This document shows positions 17,347 through 26,339 of a stretch of 64,000 nucleotides of DNA, in pieces; position 1 is the first letter of the stretch; every line of letters starts with the position of its first letter. The notes below the pieces were generated by a model that was given only the letters and a program-made list of their open reading frames with translations, did not search any database and was not told where the DNA came from. The position numbers were made by a program, and so were the translations under genes. Origin of the DNA: Deltaproteobacteria bacterium HGW-Deltaproteobacteria-2 (GTDB lineage: Bacteria > Desulfobacterota > Syntrophia > Syntrophales > Smithellaceae). The stretch covers positions 62,001 through 126,000 of the forward strand of contig PHBC01000006.1 of assembly GCA_002840505.1 (NCBI GenBank), given 5' to 3'.

Positions 17347-19644
17347 TTATTTGATACAGACGCGGCGTACCTGTTTAAAATCAGTAAAACCTTTGAGAGC
17401 TTTGAGAATACCGTCTTGTAAAAGTGTCGTCATGCCTTCGTTCCGGGATAGGTTCCGCATGACTTCTACGGTTTCATGCTTTTGAATCATTCTTTTGATA
17501 CCATCGGTTGCGACTAAGAGTTCATGAATACTCATTCTGCCTCTATAGCCAGTATTGTTGCATATATCACAACCCTTAGGCCTGTAAAGCTTGAATTCGT
17601 CATTGTAAGGGATATTTAATTTGTCAAATTCTTTCTGATCGTAACTTTCAGCGATTTCGTCGTATTCTTCCTTTGTAGGATGATATTGCTCCTTACACTT
17701 TTTGCAAAGAGTTCGTACAAGGCGTTGAGCGAGAATGCCCAACAAGGCATCGGCAAAATTAAGGGGATCAATGCCCATATCCAGCAGGCGTACAATAGTT
17801 TCCGGGGCACTGTTAGTATGCAGAGTACTGAATACCAAGTGACCGGTAAGGGATGCCTCAACACCTGTCTTTGCTGTTTCGTAATCGCGCATTTCGCCGA
17901 CCATGATGACATCAGGGTCAGCACGTAAAAATGCACGCATAGCTGCCGCAAAATCAAAACCGATCTTTGGGTGCACTTGTACTTGACGCAAACCGTATTG
18001 AGTGATTTCCACGGGGTCTTCCGCCGTCCATATTTTTCTGTCCGGACGATTAATGTGGTGCAATGCGGCATGCAGTGTAGTTGTTTTACCGGAACCGGTA
18101 GGACCAACACACAAAATCATGCCGTAAGGTTTGGAAATAATACTGGTTAGTTCGTTGTAATTGCGCGAAGATAAAGCCATATCTTCCAGAGGCATTGTCT
18201 CGCCTTTAGCTAAAATACGCATAACCACATCTTCCACACCTCCCTGAGTGGGGATTGTCGCTACACGCAATTCAATTTCGTCTCCATTAGAACGCCTGAA
18301 CTTAATCTTACCGTCCTGTGGCAGTCTTTTAATGGTGATATCCAGATTGGACATGATTTTAATGCGCGAAATAAGGGCTGCGCGGTAACTGAAAGGGACC
18401 GTTTGATATAGAGCACAATCGCCATCGACACGGAACCGAATCTCCACATTTTTTCTGTCTACATTGGGTTCGACATGTATATCCGAAGCACGGCGATTAT
18501 AAGCATCATTAATAATTTTATTAACGAGTTGCATAATAACACTATCCGATTCGGTGACCGTTTCGTCGCCTTCTTCATCTTCTGACGTCGCATCGTCACC
18601 CTCCATCCGCCCTAATATTTCTGTAAAAGAGTGCTCGTCATCGGGAGTATTATAAAAAAGATTAATGTATTTTATTATGTCTTCTTCCAGAGCGACGTCA
18701 TAATTTATCTGCTTGGTTTTTAAAAGATTTTCAATGGTGTCTCTCTTTATAATGTTGTTCGGATCATCCATGATTACGTGAATTTTGTCACCGACCTTTT
18801 CCAGTGGCACCCAAAGTTCACGGCGCAGATAATTTTTTTTCAAATCTTTAATTAAGTGACCAGGGATAGGTATTTTCTCGTTATATCTGATAAAATGACA
18901 GTTATAAAATTCCTCAAAAGCGTGACCAATGTCTTCTTTAGATATTTTGTATTTCATCATGAGGAAATTTTCCATTGATTCTTTTTTTTCACGCGCTTCT
19001 TTCCATGCTCTTTCCAGTTCTTCTTCTTTAAGAAGATCGTGGGTGATTAAATAATCAAACCGTGTTTTCCGGTGACGAACAAAACGTTGTTGATTGTAAA
19101 AAGCGACACCAAGAACTTCGGCAATCTCCAGCGCTAATGCAATTTCCTCTTCCGAGAATTTTCCATCACCAACTTTCTTGTTGATAATTTGAAGGACACC
19201 CATGAGCTGGCTGCTGTGGTATATTGGGGCGGCAAGAATCTGCCTGGTCTTAAAGCCTGATTTTTTATCCCAGCTGTCATCAAAAGTTAACTCCGCTTCG
19301 ATGCTCTTAAGTTCCTTTTGATTGTAAGCGTTTTCAATGTTAATTATTGTGCCGGTGTTCGCTACGTAGCCGGCAATACTTTTATTATTTATTGGCAATC
19401 TGATTTCTTTGAGTTGTGTGCCGGCCAGAAACATGGAATAAATTTCATTGCGTGCTTTATCGACGACGTAAGTCGTTATGGAATTAGCGTTAAAAAGGTT
19501 GAGGATGCCGCTCTTTAAATCGATAAGAATTTGTTTGATATTCTGTGCCGCATGAATACGGTTGGTTATATCCAATAGCTCCTTGCGTATTCGAGAAGTT
19601 CCATTAATATTTGTTGCGGATGGTGGAGTTAACTGATCGTTCAT
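17347..19644 (-). CDS. PilB/GspE-type assembly ATPase with N-terminal GAF domain
   Basis: A 765-residue hexameric traffic ATPase for type IV pilus or type II secretion. Domain order: GAF domain (about 25-185, including the AGYVANTGTIINIENAY and LAAPIYHSSQLMGVLQIINK segments), an MshEN-like domain (about 200-345) whose relatives bind c-di-GMP, then the T2SSE ATPase. Motifs present are GPTGSGKTTT (Walker A), the Asp box TAEDPVE, LRADPDVIMVGEMRD (Walker B) and the zinc tetracysteine CKKC...CDIC. The pairing of a ligand-sensing GAF with MshEN suggests the motor is gated by small molecules. The PilC-like partner is at 10527-11735. Confidence 0.88.
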   Translation of the reverse strand: MNDQLTPPSATNINGTSRIRKELLDITNRIHAAQNIKQILIDLKSGILNLFNANSITTYVVDKARNEIYSMFLAGTQLKEIRLPINNKSIAGYVANTGTIINIENAYNQKELKSIEAELTFDDSWDKKSGFKTRQILAAPIYHSSQLMGVLQIINKKVGDGKFSEEEIALALEIAEVLGVAFYNQQRFVRHRKTRFDYLITHDLLKEEELERAWKEAREKKESMENFLMMKYKISKEDIGHAFEEFYNCHFIRYNEKIPIPGHLIKDLKKNYLRRELWVPLEKVGDKIHVIMDDPNNIIKRDTIENLLKTKQINYDVALEEDIIKYINLFYNTPDDEHSFTEILGRMEGDDATSEDEEGDETVTESDSVIMQLVNKIINDAYNRRASDIHVEPNVDRKNVEIRFRVDGDCALYQTVPFSYRAALISRIKIMSNLDITIKRLPQDGKIKFRRSNGDEIELRVATIPTQGGVEDVVMRILAKGETMPLEDMALSSRNYNELTSIISKPYGMILCVGPTGSGKTTTLHAALHHINRPDRKIWTAEDPVEITQYGLRQVQVHPKIGFDFAAAMRAFLRADPDVIMVGEMRDYETAKTGVEASLTGHLVFSTLHTNSAPETIVRLLDMGIDPLNFADALLGILAQRLVRTLCKKCKEQYHPTKEEYDEIAESYDQKEFDKLNIPYNDEFKLYRPKGCDICNNTGYRGRMSIHELLVATDGIKRMIQKHETVEVMRNLSRNEGMTTLLQDGILKALKGFTDFKQVRRVCIK

Positions 19645-19751
19645 GGAGTAAAATTTTCCTTAATATCGAAAAACTGTTTTTTATCTTAACAAGGATTTAT
19701 ATTAATGTCAATTCGCCTGACATTTTAACTTATGGAGAGATCAGAAAAAAA

Positions 19752-21824
19752 TCAATCTGGCGTAACAATTTTAGAAAAATCGGCTATTTTATGGAAAAGG
19801 GCTGATATTTCCGCCAAAAGCGATAGACGGTTAAAACGAATTTTTTCATCCTTATCCATAACCATTACATTATCAAAGAAATCATCCACATGTGGACGCA
19901 AAGCGGCCAGTTTATTCAACGCGGCGCTGAAATCTTTCTCAATTATACCTTTTTCCACCCGGGTCTTTATATCATCAAAAGTAGAAAAGAGTTTTATTTC
20001 CGCTTCATGGGAAAGCAGGTTGACATCAATCTGACCGTTTTGGAAATCCTTCAAAATATTATCCACACGCTTAAAGGCGATGGAAATGGGTTCAAAATCA
20101 GGATTCTGACGAAAAGACTGTAGAGCCTTAACCTTTTCCATAACCTCGACAAGTTCATCAATATCCGTGGACAAGACGGCATCTACGGTATCATAAGCGT
20201 ACCCCTGGGTAATAAGTTGGTTCTGGAGGCGTCCTTTGAAGAATTCCAGAATATCCTTTTTAACCTCATTAGCTGGTTTTTTTAGAACATCCTTGAGTTG
20301 TATAAGGCTTTCGTCAATCAGGAAATTCAGGCTTAAAGAATAGCGGCGGGATAAAATAATATTAATGATGCCTAAAGCCTGACGGCGCAGTGCGTAGGGG
20401 TCGGCGGTACCGGTCGGCGGCATGCCCACGCCAAAAAAACCGGCAATAGTGTCAATCTTATCGGCAATGCCGACAATTGCTCCTTCATCTGTTTGTGGCA
20501 GGTCACCGCCTGCGACAGTCGGTAAATAATGTTCATAGATGGCATTGGCGATTGCCGTTGTTTCTCCGGCTATAAGTGCGTATTCACGCCCCATGATGCC
20601 CTGAAGTTCGGAAAATTCACCCACCATCAGCGATTCCAGATCGGCCTTAGCCAGCAGCGCGGCGCGATCAACATTTTTCTTAACGGAGGGTTTCACTTTG
20701 GAGGCTATCTTTACTGCCAGCTTACGGAAGCGTAAGACCTTTTTGTGTGATGTTCCTAACAGTGTATGAAAAACAACTTTTTTAAGCGACTCCACTCTGT
20801 CTTCCAGGGAGACTTTTTTATCTTCCTCAAAAAAGAAAGATGCGTCAGCCAGACGTGCCCGCAGGACCCTTTCGTTGCCTTTTGCCACTACCGTGATGTC
20901 GCGGGGTCTGGTGTTGCTGACCGCGATGAAATAAGGAATAAGCTTTCCTTCGTTATTGACAACGGGGAAGTATTTTTGATGCGAGATCATGGTCGTTGTA
21001 AGAACTTCTTTGGGAATTTTTAAATAGTCCTCGTCGAAACCGCCGCGCACTATTACGGGATATTCCACGATGAAGCTTACTGTTTCCAGCAGATCGTCAG
21101 TATAAAAAAGTTTTCCTCCAACTTCTGCCGCAGCTTTCTGCGCTTCATCAAGAATTATATTTTTTCTTTCTGTAGGATCGGCAATTACAAAATTTTCTCT
21201 GGTTTTTTGCAGGTAATCTTCAAAACCGGTAACGGCAAAAGAAGCCGGGCTCATAAAACGATGACCGCGAGATGTATTGCCGCTTTCGATATTTTCAATC
21301 TTCAGAGGAACAACACTACCGCCGTAGAGCGCCAGAATCCAGTGGACCGGACGGGCGAAACGCAGAGCGTAGTCTGCCCAGTGCATTGATTTGCGGAAGG
21401 GAATAGCCATCATGAAATCTTTGAGAATATCCGGAAGCAGTTCTTTTGTCGGTTGTCCGGCAATTGTTTTACGCGCGCCGATATATTCGCCTTTTTCGGT
21501 TGTGATAGTCTCCAGTTTAGAAACTTCCAGCCCCTGTCCTCTGGCGAAACCGATAGCGGCTTTTGTCGGCTGACCGTTTTCGTCAAAGGCTGCTTTTTTC
21601 GCCGGTCCTAATTTTTCAATAGACTGATCTTCCTGTCGGGGAGACAAATCGGCGATATAAAGAACAAGGCGCCGCGGCGTGGCCAGACACCTGATCCCTT
21701 CAAAAGCAATGCGTTTTTCCGTCAGGGATTTACGGATAATGTCTTCCATATCAACAATCGCTTTGGATAGAAATCCAGCGGGAATTTCTTCAGTGCCAAT
21801 TTCAAACAAAAGTTCATTACTCAT
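19752..21824 (-). CDS. glyS: Glycyl-tRNA synthetase beta subunit
   Basis: The tRNA-binding chain of the alpha2beta2 bacterial glycyl-tRNA synthetase. The 690 residues open with ELLFEIGTEEIPAGFL and contain EYPVIVRGGFDEDYLKIPKEVL and LADASFFFEEDKK, all family hallmarks, plus the HD-like GIADKIDTIAGFF segment and a C-terminal anticodon-binding region. It follows glyQ by 19 bases in the same operon. Confidence 0.96.
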   Translation of the reverse strand: MSNELLFEIGTEEIPAGFLSKAIVDMEDIIRKSLTEKRIAFEGIRCLATPRRLVLYIADLSPRQEDQSIEKLGPAKKAAFDENGQPTKAAIGFARGQGLEVSKLETITTEKGEYIGARKTIAGQPTKELLPDILKDFMMAIPFRKSMHWADYALRFARPVHWILALYGGSVVPLKIENIESGNTSRGHRFMSPASFAVTGFEDYLQKTRENFVIADPTERKNIILDEAQKAAAEVGGKLFYTDDLLETVSFIVEYPVIVRGGFDEDYLKIPKEVLTTTMISHQKYFPVVNNEGKLIPYFIAVSNTRPRDITVVAKGNERVLRARLADASFFFEEDKKVSLEDRVESLKKVVFHTLLGTSHKKVLRFRKLAVKIASKVKPSVKKNVDRAALLAKADLESLMVGEFSELQGIMGREYALIAGETTAIANAIYEHYLPTVAGGDLPQTDEGAIVGIADKIDTIAGFFGVGMPPTGTADPYALRRQALGIINIILSRRYSLSLNFLIDESLIQLKDVLKKPANEVKKDILEFFKGRLQNQLITQGYAYDTVDAVLSTDIDELVEVMEKVKALQSFRQNPDFEPISIAFKRVDNILKDFQNGQIDVNLLSHEAEIKLFSTFDDIKTRVEKGIIEKDFSAALNKLAALRPHVDDFFDNVMVMDKDEKIRFNRLSLLAEISALFHKIADFSKIVTPD

Positions 21825-21843
21825 TTTATCTCCAGATCTTCTA

Positions 21844-22713
21844 TTATCTTTTTAAGAGTGGGTATCCCAGCTCTTCACGTTGTTTCATATACAATTCCGC
21901 GCTGATGCGTGCCAGATTTCTCACCCGGCCGATGTAGCTGGTACGTTCGGCCACGCTGATGGCGCCACGGGCGTTGAGCAGGTTAAAGGTGTGCGAACAT
22001 TTCAGGCAGTAATCGTAAGCGGGCAGTGCCAGATTTTTTTCAGCTATGCGCAGCGCTTCTTCTTCGTAGGTATCGAAGAGTTTGCGCAGCATCGGAATAT
22101 CGGCAACTTCAAAATTGTAGGTGGAAAATTCCACTTCACTTTTGTGATGCACATCGCCGTATTTAATTTTATCCGTCCATTGGAGATCGTAGACGTTGTT
22201 GACGCCTTGGATATACATAGCAATACGTTCAGTGCCGTAAGTCAGTTCGGCACAGACGGGATTGCAATCAAAACCGCCGACCTGCTGGAAATAAGTAAAT
22301 TGCGAGATTTCCATACCGTCGAGCCATACTTCCCAGCCCAATCCCCAGGCACCCAGCGTTGGAGATTCCCAGTCGTCCTCCACGAAGCGGATGTCATGGT
22401 CAAGGGGATCAATGCCGAAACTCTTGAGCGAATCAAGATAAAGTTCCTGAATGTTGACCGGAGAAGGCTTCATGATTACTTGATACTGGTAATAGTGCTG
22501 TAGACGGTTGGGGTTTTCGCCATAGCGTCCGTCCGTAGGGCGGCGTGACGGCTGAACATAGGCCACGTTCCATGGCTCTGGTCCCAGTGCACGCAGGCAG
22601 GTTGCAGGATGAAAAGTGCCCGCACCGACTTCCATATCATAGGGCTGTTGAATAACGCAGCCTTGAGAATGCCAGTATTTTTCGAGAGCAAAAATTAATT
22701 CCTGAAAAGTCAC
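21844..22713 (-). CDS. glyQ: Glycyl-tRNA synthetase alpha subunit
   Basis: Catalytic chain of the heterotetrameric glycyl-tRNA synthetase, a class II enzyme that activates glycine. The 289 residues begin [18 protein letters not shown] and include [20 protein letters not shown] and [27 protein letters not shown], with motif 2 and 3 residues in place. The start is preceded by AAGGAG. It is first gene of glyQ-glyS. Confidence 0.97.
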   Translation of the reverse strand: MTFQELIFALEKYWHSQGCVIQQPYDMEVGAGTFHPATCLRALGPEPWNVAYVQPSRRPTDGRYGENPNRLQHYYQYQVIMKPSPVNIQELYLDSLKSFGIDPLDHDIRFVEDDWESPTLGAWGLGWEVWLDGMEISQFTYFQQVGGFDCNPVCAELTYGTERIAMYIQGVNNVYDLQWTDKIKYGDVHHKSEVEFSTYNFEVADIPMLRKLFDTYEEEALRIAEKNLALPAYDYCLKCSHTFNLLNARGAISVAERTSYIGRVRNLARISAELYMKQREELGYPLLKR

Positions 22714-22849
22714 AATTTTCTCCTTGTGTTTTAAGCGAAAAATTCCAGTAATATTGCCAGTATTTATCTTAAAACGAATAAGCGGCTAAGTAGCATGTTC
22801 AGTTGTATGTTGTCAATATAAAAAGGAGAAAAACGTCTTGATTAATTCG

Positions 22850-22878
22850 TTGACATGCATGAATGTTTCTCTTAAGAT
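22850..22878 (+). promoter_or_regulatory. Probable sigma-70 promoter for the CoA-transferase operon
   Basis: TTGACA at 22850-22855 and TAAGAT at 22873-22878 with a 17-base spacer lie about 100 bases before the first CoA-transferase gene, in the gap divergent from glyQ. The sequence CATGCATG follows the -35 box and might be an operator half, but nothing else supports that. Confidence 0.5.
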
Positions 22879-22980
22879 TCCTAATAATTAGAAACATATT
22901 CTTTTAGCGTATAAGTATTCTTCCAGAAGCTAAATTGTTGTAAAAAACGCCACTGAAAATTAAACGCTATGGAGGTATAA

Positions 22981-24027
22981 ATGGCGAAAGTGCAGAATAA
23001 AGTCATGAGCGCGAAGGAGGCGATCAACCGTTTTGTAAAAGACGGCGATCATCTTGTTATTGGCAACTACACAGTGGGTACCTGTGCCGAACTTGTTTTT
23101 GAGGTTATCCGCCAACAGAAAAAAAGTCTGACTCTCTATTCGCAGTCCGGTGTTTTTGATGTGGAGGTTCTGGTAGCAGGGGGCTGTGTGGACAGGCTTA
23201 TATCCACGTATGTCTATCGTGCCGGTGGCAAGGAAGGCGGTTCGGCCGTGGAACGCGCGCTGAAAGCCGGAACATTATTAATGGAGGACTATACCAATTT
23301 TCAGTATAACGCCCGTCTTGTGGCCGGTATGCACGGTTTTTCATTCATGCAGGTGCTGGAAGGAGCTATGGTGACCGACCTTTTCAAAAAGCGTTCCTTT
23401 ATGGGTGAGAACAAATATAAAGTCATTGACTGTCCTTATACCGGGAAAAAAATACTGACTGTGCCGGCAGCTAATCCGGATGTATGCATTGTGCATGTCC
23501 AGCGAGCGGACAAGTTCGGCAACGCCCAGTATTGGGGTGCTTTGGGCAGTGTAGCGGCCGCGGCGCTTGCCAGTAAGAAGATAGTAGTTTCGTGCGAAGA
23601 AATTGTCGAACACGATATTATTCAATCCAGCCCACATCTGACCATGATACCGGCCTACCGGGTGGACGCGGTAGTCGAAGTGCCATGGGGAGCGCATCCC
23701 ACGGAAGTTTTGGGATATTACAATCTCGATCGCACAATGTACGCGATGTTTTTCCTGATGGATATGGCCGGTGACAGCCTGAAAACATGGATGAACGAAT
23801 GGGTTTACGGCTGTCCGAACCGGCAGGCTTATATCGATCACTATATTGCATCCTACGGATCGGGGAAACTGGATGCCATAAAGGCCAAACCTTATTTTTC
23901 GGCGCCGGCTGACTACGGCAGTGCCTACGTCTCATGTTGGGATAACAATGATCTGGAACGCACAATGGGCATAACTTTGGAAGAAATGGAAAAGATTCTG
24001 GAAGAAAGGGGGTTACTCAATGGCTAA
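22981..24027 (+). CDS. Family I CoA-transferase, alpha subunit (glutaconate CoA-transferase-like)
   Basis: The 348-residue protein is a GctA-type family I CoA-transferase alpha chain, with the opening KVMSAKEAINRFVKDGDHLVIGNYTVGTCAELVFEVI and the later CPYTGKKILTVPAANPDVCIVHVQRADKFGNAQYWG that forms the typical subunit core. Such enzymes move CoA between acyl-CoA and a free acid. A strong ribosome site (GGAGG) precedes the ATG, and its 3' end overlaps the beta subunit by 8 bases. The acid substrate cannot be read from sequence; glutaconate, other dicarboxylates or ring-cleavage products are possible. Confidence 0.85.
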   Translation: MAKVQNKVMSAKEAINRFVKDGDHLVIGNYTVGTCAELVFEVIRQQKKSLTLYSQSGVFDVEVLVAGGCVDRLISTYVYRAGGKEGGSAVERALKAGTLLMEDYTNFQYNARLVAGMHGFSFMQVLEGAMVTDLFKKRSFMGENKYKVIDCPYTGKKILTVPAANPDVCIVHVQRADKFGNAQYWGALGSVAAAALASKKIVVSCEEIVEHDIIQSSPHLTMIPAYRVDAVVEVPWGAHPTEVLGYYNLDRTMYAMFFLMDMAGDSLKTWMNEWVYGCPNRQAYIDHYIASYGSGKLDAIKAKPYFSAPADYGSAYVSCWDNNDLERTMGITLEEMEKILEERGLLNG

Positions 24028-24841
24028 AAAATACACACTCGACGAACTGCTAATAATAACAGCCGCGCGCGAAATCCATGACGGCGAAAATGTTATTTTG
24101 GGAGTTGGTCTGCCTACAACTGCGGGCGCCATGGCCAAGGCCCTGCACGCGCCGCAGGCGACCTTGATGATGGAATCCGGCATCATTGATTTTCAACCAC
24201 TGGTTCCTCCCAATCATATCGCGGACGCCAACGCCTGCCGCGGTTTTTCCTACGCCACGGATTTGTTTTCCGCCTTCACCATGACTTACCGCGGTTTTGT
24301 GGATGTCTGCTTTCTCGGTGTGGCGCAGATTGATAAGTTCGGCAATATCAACACTACAGTTGTAGGAGATTATTATAATCCCCAGGCGCGCCTGCCGGGT
24401 GCGGGAGGAGCGCCGGACTTTCTTTCCTATGCCAAGCGTACCATTCTGACAATGCGCGGTGGAGAGTTTGTCAATAAACTGGATTACTTCACTTCTCCCG
24501 GTTATCTTGAAGGCGGCGACAGTCGTGACAAGTCAGGGCTTTTTCCGCCCGGTTCCGGCCCCACAATGCTTTTGACCACAAAAGGTATCTTTCGTTTCCA
24601 TGAGCAAACAAAGGAAATGTATCTTGCCCAGGTTCATCACGGAGTGAGCGTGGATAGTGTCCGCAAGGATGTTCCCTGGAATTTAAATGTGGCGGATAAC
24701 GTAACCGAAACTGAAAGACCAACTGACGCGGAAATCAATTTCGTGCGTCGTTTCGCTCCCACGGAAGTAGTGGGAAGAAAGCTGATGTACGAACTGGGTA
24801 TGGCCAACGCGATTAAACAGGCGCAGGCACGTGGGAATTAA
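24020..24841 (+). CDS. Family I CoA-transferase, beta subunit
   Basis: The 273-residue partner chain. MMESGIIDFQP places the likely catalytic glutamate at Glu52, which forms the covalent glutamyl-CoA intermediate in this family. Further features are FSAFTMTYRGFVDVCFLGVAQIDKFGNINTT and GAGGAPDFLSYAKRTI. The start lies within the end of the alpha gene, so the two are coupled. The gene is followed after 160 bases by an SDR gene in the same direction; a shared catabolic pathway is plausible but not shown. Confidence 0.87.
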   Translation: MAKKYTLDELLIITAAREIHDGENVILGVGLPTTAGAMAKALHAPQATLMMESGIIDFQPLVPPNHIADANACRGFSYATDLFSAFTMTYRGFVDVCFLGVAQIDKFGNINTTVVGDYYNPQARLPGAGGAPDFLSYAKRTILTMRGGEFVNKLDYFTSPGYLEGGDSRDKSGLFPPGSGPTMLLTTKGIFRFHEQTKEMYLAQVHHGVSVDSVRKDVPWNLNVADNVTETERPTDAEINFVRRFAPTEVVGRKLMYELGMANAIKQAQARGN

Positions 24842-25003
24842 ACACATATGTGTCGTGGTCATTGTTAATTATAAAAAATTTTAATAACCTGGTCCGTCAT
24901 CATTTAATAAAGACATTGACAGTCAATTAATATGGTTGATCTATATTTATCTTTATTATAGCGAGGTGAAAATAGAATTTAAAATTTATAACGGAGAGGT
25001 GAT

Positions 25004-25822
25004 ATGTTTAAAAACATGGTTGTTGTTATCACGGGTGGTTCGAGTGGACTGGGAAAGGCTTTAGCGCAGCGTTTTGTTAAAAAGGGCGCCAGCGTCGCGC
25101 TCGTTGCCCGGGATAGGCAAAAGCTTGCGGCGGCGAAGAATGAACTATTGGAATCTTGTGGAAACGACAGCAAGGTTTCGACATTCAACTGCGATGTGGC
25201 TGATTTTTCTGCAACTGAAAAAACATTTAAGGATATTATCGGCAGTATGGGCAAGATAGACATATTGGTTAATTCTGCAGGCATTCTAAAAGAAGGCTAT
25301 TTTGAAAAACTGTCGTCTGAAACTTTTCGTGCAGTCATGGACATTAATTATTTTGGTACGCTTAATTGCATTAAAGCGGTTTTACCGTTTTTTAAAAAAA
25401 AGGGCGGAGGCCGAATCGTCAATATCGCTTCATTAGGTGGTAAGTTTGGCTGCTTCGGATATACCGCTTACTGTTCTTCAAAATTCGCTATTGTCGGTCT
25501 TTCAGAAACCCTGCGTTGCGAACTAAAGCCAATGAATATTAAGGTTCAACTGGTTTGTCCTCCCGAATTCGATTCGCCAATGGTGGATGATCTTAACACC
25601 TACCGTACGGCAGAAAATCGTGAAATGGCTCATACTGCCTCTGTTTTATCGATCGAATATGTAGCCGACGAAGTTTTTACCGGCATCATGCGTGATCGTT
25701 ATCTTATCATTCCCGGACGCATCTCGCGATTACTGGAACGGGGTAACCGCTGGCTACCGGCTATCAGCCGTGCAGTTTCTGATTATAGAATTAAGAGGGT
25801 TTATCGGGGAACGTCAGATTGA
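25004..25822 (+). CDS. Short-chain dehydrogenase/reductase, KDSR-like
   Basis: Classical SDR of 272 residues with an NADP-type cofactor loop TGGSSGLG at residues 10-17, the NSAG motif near 88, catalytic Ser in NIASLGG, and YCSSK as the YxxxK catalytic pair. The segment after the active site, LVCPPEFDSPM, is like that of 3-ketodihydrosphingosine reductases, which hints at a lipid or fatty beta-keto substrate. A hydrophobic C-terminal stretch is weak. GGAGAGGTGAT gives a good ribosome site. The SDR class is certain; the substrate is a guess. Confidence 0.82.
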   Translation: MFKNMVVVITGGSSGLGKALAQRFVKKGASVALVARDRQKLAAAKNELLESCGNDSKVSTFNCDVADFSATEKTFKDIIGSMGKIDILVNSAGILKEGYFEKLSSETFRAVMDINYFGTLNCIKAVLPFFKKKGGGRIVNIASLGGKFGCFGYTAYCSSKFAIVGLSETLRCELKPMNIKVQLVCPPEFDSPMVDDLNTYRTAENREMAHTASVLSIEYVADEVFTGIMRDRYLIIPGRISRLLERGNRWLPAISRAVSDYRIKRVYRGTSD

Positions 25823-25853
25823 TGCGATTTTGTGTAATTTAACAAAAATACTT

Positions 25854-26339
25854 TTAAAATTCGAAATATAAATTTACCTGCGGTTCAATTATTTTGCCAA
25901 TTGTTTCCAATGATTTAATTTTCGAATCACCATATATCAAAGATGTCATGGCATTTGTAATTTTTGATAATTGTTCATCTTCGCTGTTAGTATACTTTTC
26001 GTATCTATCCGGCATAAACTCGCTTATCTGGTAAAAAGTAAATTTAATGTTGCCTGACAGGAACTTTTTTTCTGATTTTTGTTTTGCGATGCTATCTTGA
26101 TCAGCAGATGAGGGGAATATATCTCTGGAATCTTCAGAAATAGGTATGTTTATATCTGCAACAGATAAATTATTTATTAAAATTTTCTTATCGGGGTTGT
26201 CTAATGTCAACGCAGCATCTGCGATAAAAGGTTGCCAACTAAAAATAAATCCGGCGGCGTTGGCTGATATCACTGACGTTAGACAGAAAATAAATATGAT
26301 AATATTTAATGCGATGAATTTTTTTATATACTTCATCAA
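25854..26339 (-). CDS. Secreted protein of unknown function
   Basis: A 161-residue protein with a clear signal peptide (hydrophobic 8-22, cleavage likely after SANA) and a mature part without any motif I recognise. It is polar, lacks cysteines and ends in an aromatic tail (VNLYFEF), which could suit an outer-membrane or periplasmic location. Its start overlaps the stop of the amidase gene by 4 bases (ATGA), so it is translated from the same transcript and may act in cell-wall remodelling. Confidence 0.6.
   Translation of the reverse strand: MMKYIKKFIALNIIIFIFCLTSVISANAAGFIFSWQPFIADAALTLDNPDKKILINNLSVADINIPISEDSRDIFPSSADQDSIAKQKSEKKFLSGNIKFTFYQISEFMPDRYEKYTNSEDEQLSKITNAMTSLIYGDSKIKSLETIGKIIEPQVNLYFEF

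Noticed and set aside
21880-22503. 207-codon plus-strand frame opposite glyQ
   Set aside because: Long, but entirely antisense to the highly conserved glyQ gene and without recognisable motifs.
22981-25822. bbs-type beta-oxidation operon for benzylsuccinate
   Set aside because: The CoA-transferase is family I (GctAB-like), not the family III BbsEF type, and no acyl-CoA dehydrogenase, hydratase or thiolase is adjacent.
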